Source: JAYPUG01 sp038117265 (GTDB taxonomy: Bacteria; Pseudomonadota; Alphaproteobacteria; UBA6615). Taken from it: a stretch of 14,832 nucleotides of DNA. Positions 1 to 6,785 of the stretch are shown piece by piece. Location: contig JAYOFO010000057.1 in the NCBI GenBank assembly GCA_038117265.1, positions 1 through 14,832 of the forward strand, in the 5' to 3' direction. Positions within the stretch are counted from its first letter, which is position 1; each line of letters opens with the position of its first letter. The notes beneath the pieces were generated by a model. The model had not been told where the DNA came from and made no database searches. It saw nothing but the letters and a program-made list of their open reading frames with translations. The position numbers and the translations under genes are program-made.

Positions 1-1
1 G

Positions 2-430
2 TACGGCGTCGTGCTGGGTAGCGACGGCATGCCGGATTCGGCCGCCACCGCGGCGCGCCGGACGGAGATGCGGACCGCACGCCTCGCCAACGGCACGAAG
101 CCGGCGAACGGCGGCGCCGCGCCGGCCTTCGACGGCGCCGAGCGCTTCCGGGTGGGCGAGATCCTCGCGGTGCGCGAGGGCGCCGGCGGACCGGTGCTGG
201 GCTGTCGCGAATGCGGCACGGGATACGGCCCGGCGAGCGACGATCCGCGCGCCCATGCGGTCATCGTCGAGCGCGAGATCGAGGAGCTGACCCCGGTCAA
301 CGAATTCCGGGCCGACAGCGATGTGATCCTGCGCGAATACGCCTGCCCCGGCTGCGGCACCCTGTTCGCGAGCGACCTGCAGCTTCGCGACGAGGATCCG
401 CGCATACCCGAGATGCGGCTGAAGCTTTAG
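2..430 (+). CDS. C-terminal part of hydantoinase B-like protein fused to an acetone carboxylase gamma-like zinc ribbon (5' partial)
   Basis: The reading frame is open from base 2 and ends at TAG 428-430, so the gene starts left of the window. The first visible residues (YGVVLGSDG, then AATAARRTEMR) match the C-terminal tail typical of hydantoinase B/oxoprolinase-type subunits. After a linker of about 15 residues rich in Ala, Gly and Pro comes a domain with two Cys pairs, CREC and CPGC, separated by roughly 50 residues, ending in a charged tail. This spacing resembles the small gamma subunit of acetone carboxylase, where such pairs can bind a metal. Hydantoinase-type carboxylases act in the cytoplasm on ketones, hydantoins or oxoprolines; the substrate here cannot be told. 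Two subunits that are normally separate appear joined. The GTG at 11 is an internal Val, not a start. The fold assignment of the tail rests on motif pattern only. Confidence 0.7.
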   Translation, partial: YGVVLGSDGMPDSAATAARRTEMRTARLANGTKPANGGAAPAFDGAERFRVGEILAVREGAGGPVLGCRECGTGYGPASDDPRAHAVIVEREIEELTPVNEFRADSDVILREYACPGCGTLFASDLQLRDEDPRIPEMRLKL

Positions 431-451
431 CCGGCCGGCCCGGCATCGGCC

Positions 452-1273
452 CTAGAGGGCGAACACCTCGCGCGCGTTGCCGGCCTTGATCGCCGCGACC
501 TGGTCGGCGGGCAGCCGGTCGACCACGGCATAGAGCGCGTCCACATCCGCGCCCATGGGCAGGTCCGTCCCGAACATCACCTTGCCGGGCCCCGACACCT
601 CCAGGCACAGGTCGAGCGCGCCGTACCGGTCGAAGAACCCGTCGAGCACCAGTCACGCGATGCACAGGGTGGTGTCGAACATGAACCCGACGCCGGGCAT
701 CAGGATGCACTCGCGGCCGAACTCGGCATCCTTCGCGCCGAACGGCGCCGCGGGGTGCACGAAAACCGGCAGGCCGTGGCGGTCGATCGCCTCCCAGACC
801 GGCGCGAAGAGGAGGTCAATCAGGTGCCGGCCGCCGATCGTCGCCGTCACCATCACGCCGACGGCCCCGTTGGCGCGCGCGCGCTCGAGCTCGGCCACCG
901 CGCGCGCGGGATACTCCCAGGGCAGCGAGGCGAGCCAGCGGATGCGGTCGGGATGGGCGGTCTGGCCGCCCGCCTGGTCGTCGTTCACCCGCCGCGCGGC
1001 CTCGGCGCTGATCTCCTCGACGCCCCAGAAGACGTTCGGCGAGGTCAGCGAGACGATCGCCAGGTCGATGCCGTGGCGGTCCATCTGGCGGATCTTGACG
1101 TCATAATCGAACGCCTCGGGCTGCAGGGCGGACGCCGGCACCCCCTTCTCGATCAGATACTCCTTGCCGTCGGGTAGGCGCTTCGTGCCGTAGTTCGGCG
1201 CGCCATGTTCGAGCAGCAGGTCCAGCCAGGGCCGGCCGAAGGCATGGGTGTGGATGTCGATGACGCTCGGCAA
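452..1273 (-). pseudogene. Amidohydrolase-family (Amidohydro_2) gene, disrupted by an in-frame TGA and probably an internal deletion
   Basis: The best start is TTG at 1273-1271, preceded by GGGGGAGAGG on the coding strand, giving LPSVIDIHTHAFGRP with the HxH metal motif of TIM-barrel amidohydrolases. A GTG at 1321 in the same frame lies inside the upstream gene's terminator and is unlikely. The frame continues through FVHP (a second metal-ligand region) to FDTTLCIA, then meets TGA at 655-653. It resumes in the same frame with LVLDGFFDRYG and ends at TAG 454-452 after MFGTDLP, which carries the usual Asp. Family members normally read IAR-LVL at the break, so a CGA-to-TGA change explains the stop. 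The segment with the conserved His-Gly-Gly and the following helices, expected between DRY and GPGKVMFGTD, also seems missing, making the product short (about 273 codons against roughly 330). It would have been a decarboxylase or hydrolase. Confidence 0.75.
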
Positions 1274-1302
1274 CGTGCCCTCTCCCCCGTCGTGGAGCGC
1301 CG

Positions 1303-1334
1303 AAAAAACGACGGGCGGCACCGAGGTGCCGCCC
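1303..1334 (-). terminator. Rho-independent terminator after the alpha/beta hydrolase gene
   Basis: On the - strand a GC-rich stem pairs GGGCGGCACC with GGTGCCGCCC (arms 1325-1334 and 1313-1322, tiny loop), followed by a run of six T at 1308-1303. It lies 27 nt downstream of the stop of the alpha/beta hydrolase gene and 30 nt upstream of the amidohydrolase start. It therefore ends the upstream transcript and separates the amidohydrolase from it. Confidence 0.85.
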
Positions 1335-1360
1335 GCCCGAAACGCAACCCTCGCGAGGGC

Positions 1361-2302
1361 CTACTCGGCGGCCTGCGCCAGCAGGGCCTCGGGGCCGAAC
1401 AGCAGGTCGCGCAGCCAGCGCGCCTGGGCACCCGACACCTTCGCCAGATGGTCGTTGTTCGAATACAAGCTCATATGGTCGACGCCCTCGACGATCGCGA
1501 GCTCCTTGTTGGGGCACGGGATCGCGTTGAACACGTCGATCTCGAGATCGGCGGAGGTGATGTTGTCGCCCTTGGCGATCGCCATCATGTAGGGCGTTTC
1601 ATAGACCCGCTTGGCATAGGGCATCACGTCGTACTGCATCAGCAGCTCGACCGATTCGAGCGTGTTCACATGCTCGTGCAGCGGCGCCTCGCGCTCCTTG
1701 ATGTCGTTGAAGATCGTGCAGACATGCGGGAACGGCCACGAACTGATCTCGTTGTCGGGATCGGTGGTCGACATGGCGATCATCTGGCTCGGCTCGCCGC
1801 GCTGGCGTGCCTCGCGATCCTCGAGGATAAGCTTCTGGATGGCGGCGAACTTCCGCTCGCCATGGCAGCGGCGCATGGTCGGGAACCCGTCGACCACGGG
1901 CACGACCGACATCGCGAACTTCACGCGGCTGTCGAGCGCGGCGACGCAGATCGCGTGGCCGCCCGAATAGGAGATGCCCCACACGCCGATGCGGTTGGTG
2001 TCGATCCCGTCCAGCGTCTTCGCATAGGAGACCGCGTTGCGGTAATCCTCGATCTGGTCCCAGGGGTTGATGTGCTGGCGCGGCGTGCCGTCGCTGGCGC
2101 CGAACCGGCGATAGTCGAAGACCAGGCAGGCGCAGCCGATCTCGACGAAATCGTCGGCGTAGTACGGCATGACGATTTCCTTCACGTAGCACCAGCCGCC
2201 GGCCATGACGACGAGCGGCGGATTGGAAACACCATCCGGCAGGTAGAGGGTGCCGCGAATGGTATCGCCGCAGCTGTTGAATTCGACGTCACGTGTTTGC
2301 AT
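1361..2302 (-). CDS. Alpha/beta hydrolase with an S15/CocE-like nucleophile motif
   Basis: The product is a 313-residue cytoplasmic alpha/beta hydrolase with no signal peptide. The start chosen is ATG 2302-2300, because GGGAGGAA sits just upstream at normal spacing; the in-frame codons further up (to 2347) have no such site. The N-terminal half has the strand-loop VVMAGGWCYVKE (about 32-42), which can form the oxyanion hole, then FDYRRFGASDG. The nucleophile elbow is GISYSGG with Ser111, of the GxSYxG type seen in cocaine esterase and X-Pro dipeptidyl-peptidase relatives. AKGDN (Asp246) and GVDHMS (His276) are good candidates for the acid and base of the triad. It may hydrolyse an ester, a lactone or a CoA thioester; the substrate is unknown. 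It lies 125 nt downstream of the acyl-CoA ligase gene on the same strand and may serve the same pathway, although it has a possible promoter of its own. Confidence 0.85.
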   Translation of the reverse strand: MQTRDVEFNSCGDTIRGTLYLPDGVSNPPLVVMAGGWCYVKEIVMPYYADDFVEIGCACLVFDYRRFGASDGTPRQHINPWDQIEDYRNAVSYAKTLDGIDTNRIGVWGISYSGGHAICVAALDSRVKFAMSVVPVVDGFPTMRRCHGERKFAAIQKLILEDREARQRGEPSQMIAMSTTDPDNEISSWPFPHVCTIFNDIKEREAPLHEHVNTLESVELLMQYDVMPYAKRVYETPYMMAIAKGDNITSADLEIDVFNAIPCPNKELAIVEGVDHMSLYSNNDHLAKVSGAQARWLRDLLFGPEALLAQAAE

Positions 2303-2360
2303 CTGTTCCTCCCGCGGAGCTTTCTTCATGCATGTGAAAACAAGCACTTATTTGTGAACT

Positions 2361-2389
2361 AGCGTGTCCTTCCCACCCAGTGCTGTCAA
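2361..2389 (-). promoter_or_regulatory. Possible sigma70-type promoter for the alpha/beta hydrolase gene
   Basis: A perfect -35 hexamer TTGACA lies at 2389-2384 on the - strand in the 125-nt gap before the hydrolase gene. At 17 nt spacing the -10 element is poor (CACGCT); a slightly better GCTAGT is at 20 nt spacing. The local sequence is less GC-rich than its surroundings. Only the -35 is convincing. Confidence 0.25.
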
Positions 2390-2427
2390 CAGAACAGCGA
2401 CGGCGGGGCCGCGACACGGGGTCTCAG

Positions 2428-4086
2428 TCACCGTCCGCTATCGGCGGCCTCTGTGGCGAGCTTCTCGACGATCCGGTCGCGCAGCACGTTCTTGCGAATC
2501 TTGCCGGCCGCGGTGCGCGGGAAGTCGTCGATGATCTCCAGCCGCTCGGGAAACTTCTGCTTCGCCATGCCGGTGGTGGCGAGGAATTCGACCATGCCGT
2601 CGAAATCGAGGCGCACCCCCTCCTCCAGAACGACATAGGCACATCCCGTCTCGCCCATGCGCGCGTGCGGCATAGCGACGACGGCGGCCTCGTGGATGGC
2701 GGGGTGCTCGTGCAGGGCGTCCTCCACCTCGCGCGGCGAGATGTTCTCGCCGCCACGGATGATCAGATCCTTGGAGCGGCCGGTGATGACCATGGCACCG
2801 TCGGCGTCGAGCATCGCCAGGTCGCCGGTGTGGAAGAACCCGTCCGGCTCGAACGCCTCGGCATTGTGTTCGTCGGCGGCATAGCCGAGGCACATCTCCG
2901 GCCCGCGCGTGAGAATCTCGCCCTCCTCGTTCGGGCCCAGTTCGCGCCCATCGGCCGGGTCGACGATCTTCACCTCGTGGCCGACGATGTGCCCCTCGGT
3001 CGTCGCGCCCAGCCGCTCCTCGTCGCGGCCCGCGACCCCCAGGGTCACCGTCGGCGCCTCTGTCGAGCCGTAGACCCGCGAGCACACGCAGCGCGCGAAC
3101 GCCTTGTGGGCGTTGTAGATCACCTCGGGCGGGACCGGCGCACCGCCCGAGGGGAAGTAGCGCAGGCTCGGCAGGGGCCGGCCGTTCTTCGCCGCGAAAC
3201 CGGTGAGTTCCTGCAGGAACACCGTCGCGGCGATGGTGAAGGTCACGCCGTGTTCGTCGATCAGGTCGGCGGCCGCGGCGGCGTTCCATGTCTCCATGAA
3301 AACGGCCGGCGCGTTCAGGGTGAACGGCATCTGGATGCCGTAGAGATAGCCGGTGATGTGCGAGACCGGCGACGGCATCAGGATGACGTCGGAATCGTCG
3401 AGCGCCAGGAACTTCGAGATCGCCTGGATCTCGGTATCGATCGTGTTGTGGCTGTGCAGCACGCCCTTGGGCCGGCCGGTCGTGCCCGACGTGTACATGA
3501 TCAGCTTCACCGAATTGGGGTCGACCGCGGGCCGGGCGAACCCGTCCGCATCGCCCTCGGCGAGCAGCTCCTCGAACGTCATCGTGCCGTCGGCCGCGCC
3601 CCGCACCGTGACGACGAGGTCGAGGTCGGGCAGCTCGGCGCGGTGACGTGCCACCATCTCGGCATAGTCGAAGTTGCGGAACGTCGTGGGTATGAAGAAC
3701 GCCTTCGTGCCCGCGTCGCGCAGGATGTAGGACACCTCGGTGTCCCGGTAGATCGGGATGATCGGATTGCAGACCAGGCCGAGCATCGCGCAGGCCAGGT
3801 CGATCACCACCGTCTCGGGCCAGTTCGGCAGCTCGAAGCTGACCACGTCGCCGGCCACCAGCCCGCGGGCCTGCAGCGCGCTCGCCAGCGCGCGCGCGTC
3901 GCGGTCGATCTCGGCCACGGTGACGCACCGCGGCCCCTCGATCAGCAGGATCTTGTCGGGATTCTTCGCCACCACCTCGGCGAGCTGGTCGGCCAGGGTC
4001 AGGTTGCGCCAGATGCCGCTGGCCGTGTTCTCGACGATCAGCGCATCGGTCAGGCGGGTCTTCCAGCCGCTCACATCGTCACGCAT
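2428..4086 (-). CDS. Acyl-CoA ligase (AMP-dependent synthetase, ANL superfamily)
   Basis: This 552-residue enzyme activates a carboxylic acid to an acyl-AMP and then an acyl-CoA. The ATP-binding P-loop YTSGTTGRPKG lies at 198-208, the YGSTEAP motif at 339-345, and HTGDL at 419-423. The hinge region is GRSKDLIIRGGENISP (436-451), and the C-terminal TAAGKIRK places the catalytic Lys at about 529. All the hallmark residues are present and the length is normal for medium-size ligases. The start ATG at 4086 is preceded by GGAGCGGGGG. The gene begins 21 nt after the acyl-CoA dehydrogenase gene and is the third gene of the operon. Overall style recalls cyclohexanecarboxylate- and short/medium-chain acyl-CoA ligases, but I cannot name the acid. 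The pathway context suggests a branched, cyclic or side-chain acid taken through a partial beta-oxidation. Confidence 0.93.
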   Translation of the reverse strand: MRDDVSGWKTRLTDALIVENTASGIWRNLTLADQLAEVVAKNPDKILLIEGPRCVTVAEIDRDARALASALQARGLVAGDVVSFELPNWPETVVIDLACAMLGLVCNPIIPIYRDTEVSYILRDAGTKAFFIPTTFRNFDYAEMVARHRAELPDLDLVVTVRGAADGTMTFEELLAEGDADGFARPAVDPNSVKLIMYTSGTTGRPKGVLHSHNTIDTEIQAISKFLALDDSDVILMPSPVSHITGYLYGIQMPFTLNAPAVFMETWNAAAAADLIDEHGVTFTIAATVFLQELTGFAAKNGRPLPSLRYFPSGGAPVPPEVIYNAHKAFARCVCSRVYGSTEAPTVTLGVAGRDEERLGATTEGHIVGHEVKIVDPADGRELGPNEEGEILTRGPEMCLGYAADEHNAEAFEPDGFFHTGDLAMLDADGAMVITGRSKDLIIRGGENISPREVEDALHEHPAIHEAAVVAMPHARMGETGCAYVVLEEGVRLDFDGMVEFLATTGMAKQKFPERLEIIDDFPRTAAGKIRKNVLRDRIVEKLATEAADSGR

Positions 4087-4107
4087 GGTACCCCCGCTCC
4101 CCGCCGC

Positions 4108-5280
4108 CTATTCGCGCGCCAGGCGCAGCCGGTTGGCGATGTTGTTCTTCTGGATCGCCGAGGACCCGCCGATGATCGGCATGAGCAGCGCCTCGCGGAC
4201 ATAGCGCTCCATGTCGAACTCCTTGATGTAGCCGTAGGCGCCCATCACCTGCTGGCAGGTCAACACGATCTCCTTGGCGACGTCGCTGACATAGAGCTTA
4301 GCCATCGAAGTCTCGACCGAGGCCGGCTTCTTCTCGTCGAGCAGCCAGGCGGCGTGATAGGTCATCAACCGGCAGGCATGCAGCCTGGTCTTGCAGTCGA
4401 CCAGCATGTGGCGGATCGACTGGAAGGCCGAGACCGGCTGCCCGAACTGCCGGCGTTCCTGCGCGTATTGCCACGCATCGTCCACCGCCGCGGCGGCGTT
4501 GCCCAGCGCCAGCGCGGCGACCTCGATCTTCTCGACATCGAGGCCAGGCCCCACGATCCGGCGCCAGCCGTCGTTCCAGCCATCCTCGCCGCCGACGATG
4601 TTCTCGGCCGGCACCTCGACGTCCTGGAAGGTGACATCGCAGGTCGAGGCCCCCTTCATGCCCATGGCGTTCTGCAGCTCTATGGTGACGCCCGGCGCAT
4701 CGGTCGGAATCAGGACGATCGACAGGTTCCGGTAGCGCGCGCCGTCGGGGTCGCTCTTCACGACGGTGTAGATGTAGTCGGCTATGTTGGCGCCCGAGCA
4801 GAAGCGCTTCGCGCCGTTGACGGTCACGGTGCCGCCATTGCCTTCGCGCCTGGCCGTAGTGCGCACGCCGGCCACGTCGGCGCCCACGTCGGGCTCGGAG
4901 ATGCCGTAGGAGAACAGCAGCTTGCCCTCGGCCAGCTTCGGCAGCAGGCGGGCCTTCTGTTCCGGGCTGCCCACCTCGTCGATGTTCATCCCGCCATAGC
5001 AGGCGCACATGATGTAGGGCACGGCGACCGCCATCGAGCGGCGCGCCAGCTCCTCGATCACCACCATCGTCGCGGTGATGTCGCGGCCCGCCCCGCCGAA
5101 TTCCTCGGGCACCGTCAGCGCGTTGACGCCCAGCGCCGACAGCTTGTCGAACACCTCGCGGGGGAACTCGTTCTCCCGGTCCCAGCGCTGCGCCAGCTCG
5201 CGCGGCATCTCGTTCTCGACGAAGCGCCGCAGCGTGTCGCGCAGCATCGCGACGTGTTCGGCCTCCTGGAAGTGTTCCAC
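4108..5280 (-). CDS. Acyl-CoA dehydrogenase with relocated catalytic base
   Basis: This 390-residue flavoenzyme introduces an alpha,beta double bond into an acyl-CoA and passes electrons to ETF. It has the N-terminal helical domain, the FAD/substrate segment YGISEPDVGAD (125-135), the central beta domain, and RRQFGQPVSAFQSIRH (276-291) in the C-terminal helical domain. In most family members the catalytic Glu sits in the motif IYEGT near the C-terminus; here that stretch reads IIGGS, so the base is Gly371. A Glu is instead present at position 250 in GLDVEK, which matches by eye the alternative position used by isovaleryl-CoA and long-chain dehydrogenases. The enzyme may therefore be active, probably on a branched or bulky substrate. 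The start is GTG 5280, 12 nt after the upstream gene, with a GGGG stretch ahead of it. It shares an operon with the hydratase and the ligase. Confidence 0.93.
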   Translation of the reverse strand: MEHFQEAEHVAMLRDTLRRFVENEMPRELAQRWDRENEFPREVFDKLSALGVNALTVPEEFGGAGRDITATMVVIEELARRSMAVAVPYIMCACYGGMNIDEVGSPEQKARLLPKLAEGKLLFSYGISEPDVGADVAGVRTTARREGNGGTVTVNGAKRFCSGANIADYIYTVVKSDPDGARYRNLSIVLIPTDAPGVTIELQNAMGMKGASTCDVTFQDVEVPAENIVGGEDGWNDGWRRIVGPGLDVEKIEVAALALGNAAAAVDDAWQYAQERRQFGQPVSAFQSIRHMLVDCKTRLHACRLMTYHAAWLLDEKKPASVETSMAKLYVSDVAKEIVLTCQQVMGAYGYIKEFDMERYVREALLMPIIGGSSAIQKNNIANRLRLARE

Positions 5281-5292
5281 GCCAGACCCCGC

Positions 5293-6087
5293 CTACTTGC
5301 CCGTGAACTTCGGCTTTTCCTTGTTCAGGAAGGCCTCGGTGGCGATGCGGTGATCGTCGGTCATCTGCGACATCGCCTCGAAGTTGAAGGCCGTGTCGAG
5401 GGCGGCGTTCGCCACCTGCTTGAGCCCGGCATTGACCGACGCCTTGGTCCACTTGATGGCGTTGAGCGCACCGCCGGCAAGCCGCTCGGCCATGCCGTAG
5501 ACGGCCGCATCGAGTTCGTCGGCCGAAACGGCATGGTTGATCAGCCCGATCGCGGCCGCGTCGGTCGCGCTCAGCGTATCGCCGGTCATCAGATACTCCT
5601 TGGCACGCGCATAGCCGATGAGCTGCGGCCAGATCACGGCACCGCCGTCGCCCGCGACGAGCCCGACCGAGACATGCGGGTCGCCCAGCTTCGCGGCCTC
5701 GACCGCGTAGATGATGTCGCAATAGAGGGCGATGGTGCAGCCCAGCCCGATCGCATGACCGGGCAGGCGCGCGATGATCGGCTTTTCGAGGTCGAGCAGG
5801 CTGTTGACCAGGCGCTTGCCCTCCCAGACGGTCTTCGCAAACGCCGCCGGGTCGCCGTGCATGTCGTTCAGCCATTTCAGGTCGCCGCCGGCGCAGAAGG
5901 CGTTGCCCTCTCCCGTCAGCACGACCACGTCCGCCGCGTCGTCGGCATCGACATCGTAGAAGATGCGCGACAGTTCCTCGTGCAGGACGGCATCGACCGC
6001 GTTCATCGTCCCGGGACGCGACATGGTCAACGTCAGGATGCGGCCCTTGCGGTCGGCCTTGATGGCCTCGTAGCTGTCGTAGTTCAC
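5293..6087 (-). CDS. Enoyl-CoA hydratase/isomerase family (crotonase fold) protein
   Basis: The product is 264 residues, the usual crotonase length. The start is GTG 6087-6085, chosen because GAGGGGGAAG lies directly upstream; the in-frame ATG at 6141 has no Shine-Dalgarno and would add an atypical Arg/Pro-rich leader. Oxyanion-hole segments are CAGGDLK (65-71) and GHAIGLGC (110-117). The two glutamates of classical hydratases (rat Glu144 and Glu164) align by eye with Thr118 and His138 (DPHVSVGLVAGDGG), and an Asp147 follows. Simple water addition by the standard two-Glu mechanism is thus unlikely; isomerase, hydrolase or dehydratase chemistry is possible. This is the first gene of the acyl-CoA operon, so it probably acts on the product of the following dehydrogenase or on a related CoA ester. 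Its C-terminus has the common NKEKPKFTGK tail. Confidence 0.9.
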   Translation of the reverse strand: MNYDSYEAIKADRKGRILTLTMSRPGTMNAVDAVLHEELSRIFYDVDADDAADVVVLTGEGNAFCAGGDLKWLNDMHGDPAAFAKTVWEGKRLVNSLLDLEKPIIARLPGHAIGLGCTIALYCDIIYAVEAAKLGDPHVSVGLVAGDGGAVIWPQLIGYARAKEYLMTGDTLSATDAAAIGLINHAVSADELDAAVYGMAERLAGGALNAIKWTKASVNAGLKQVANAALDTAFNFEAMSQMTDDHRIATEAFLNKEKPKFTGK

Positions 6088-6187
6088 GTGCTTCCCCCTC
6101 GGATGCTCGCCGGTTCGTTCCGCGCGCCATGCGCCCGGCATTGGAGGGAGTCAACGGCCTCGGCGCGGTGCCGTCAATAGCCCGGGC

Positions 6188-6715
6188 TCAGCCGGAGCCG
6201 CGCATCTTCAGTTTCATGCCCACGACCTCGTAGATGTCGAGGCCCGTGAGCATGCAGATCTCCTCGAGCGGCAACGAGGTCTCGCCCAACAGGACGCGTG
6301 CATGGCTGTGGGGATCGCGCCGCCGGTCGTTGCGCCGGATCACCGGGTTCGCCCCGGCCGCGGCGCGCCGACGTTCCGCGGCATCGAGCCCGCGGGCCTG
6401 CGCCTCGGCCAGCGCAGCGTCGCGGCGCGCCTTGTCCTCCCGAATCCACGCATCCATCATCTGCGCAGCGCGCGCCATGCCCTGGGTCTGGCTCGGCGCC
6501 TGCCGGTGCTCGCGCGGGGGGCCCGGCTCGGGACGCTCGGGCGCCGGACCGCCGGATGCGGCCTCTTGCAGGTTCATGCCGCGCGCCTTGGCCATGCGCT
6601 CGGCAGCCGCAAGCGCGGCGACCCGCTCACCCTCGAACGGGCTCTCGTTCGCGAGCTTCAGCAGGTTGTGGAAGCGGGTCCGTTCCGCCTCGTCGAAGCC
6701 TCGTGGCGCGTTGAT
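6188..6715 (-). CDS. DUF2786-like protein with probable ATC start
   Basis: The frame gives about 175 residues from an ATC codon at 6715-6713. Its N-terminal part (ERTRFHNLLKLANESP, then a run ending AAERMAKARGM) resembles DUF2786, a short helical domain of unknown function found in bacterial and phage proteins. The middle is charged and Pro/Ala/Arg-rich, probably flexible or coiled coil. The C-terminus (HARVLLGETSLPLEEI, then LTGLDIYEVVGMKLK) looks like a small helix-turn-helix-like module. No ATG, GTG or TTG occurs in frame between the upstream stop (6757-6755) and the ATG at 6595, yet that ATG would cut the DUF2786 region in half. GAGGGAAAG sits at the right distance before ATC, where one would expect ATGAACGCG. 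Either ATC is used, or the start codon has been lost by mutation or misread. The function is unknown; a nucleic-acid-binding role is only a guess. Confidence 0.65.
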   Translation of the reverse strand: MNAPRGFDEAERTRFHNLLKLANESPFEGERVAALAAAERMAKARGMNLQEAASGGPAPERPEPGPPREHRQAPSQTQGMARAAQMMDAWIREDKARRDAALAEAQARGLDAAERRRAAAGANPVIRRNDRRRDPHSHARVLLGETSLPLEEICMLTGLDIYEVVGMKLKMRGSG

Positions 6716-6746
6716 GGTCTTTCCCTCGGGTCGGCAACGCGGATAA

Positions 6747-6766
6747 ACCGTGCACTATATCACGGT
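6747..6766 (-). promoter_or_regulatory. Inverted repeat overlapping a -10-like element upstream of the DUF2786 gene
   Basis: Arms ACCGTG (6747-6752) and CACGGT (6761-6766) flank an 8-nt spacer. On the - strand the spacer region carries TATAGT (6759-6754), a good -10 match, but no clear -35 element is found 17 nt upstream. Transcription from here would begin about 30 nt before the ATC start. The arrangement suggests a repressor site over a promoter. Confidence 0.35.
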
Positions 6767-6785
6767 CGGCACGACCCGCCCGAGG

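Noticed and set aside
431..451. Bidirectional terminator between the convergent first two genes
   Set aside because: The GC-rich 21-nt gap has short GGCC repeats but no T-run on either strand.
653..655. TGA in the amidohydrolase as a selenocysteine or read-through codon
   Set aside because: Homologues have Arg here rather than Cys, no selenocysteine insertion hairpin is evident just downstream, and a second lesion points to a pseudogene.
1205..2362. Long + strand frame opposite the alpha/beta hydrolase and the amidohydrolase start
   Set aside because: It is antisense to genes with clear motifs, its composition is that of a shadow frame, and it crosses the terminator hairpin.
2380..6180. A + strand open frame of more than 1200 codons opposite the acyl-CoA operon
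   Set aside because: It runs antisense to three well-supported enzymes, its residue content is dominated by Arg, His, Asp, Val and Gly as expected for a shadow frame in GC-rich DNA, and it shows no motifs.
6088..6187. TTGACG and TTGACT as promoter -35 boxes before the acyl-CoA operon
   Set aside because: Two TTGAC copies exist on the - strand, but no acceptable -10 element lies 16-18 nt downstream of either, so I did not call a promoter although one is expected here.
6741..6766. Possible tRNA or attachment site around the dyad upstream of the DUF2786 gene
   Set aside because: No cloverleaf can be folded, no integrase is nearby, and the repeat fits a promoter dyad better.
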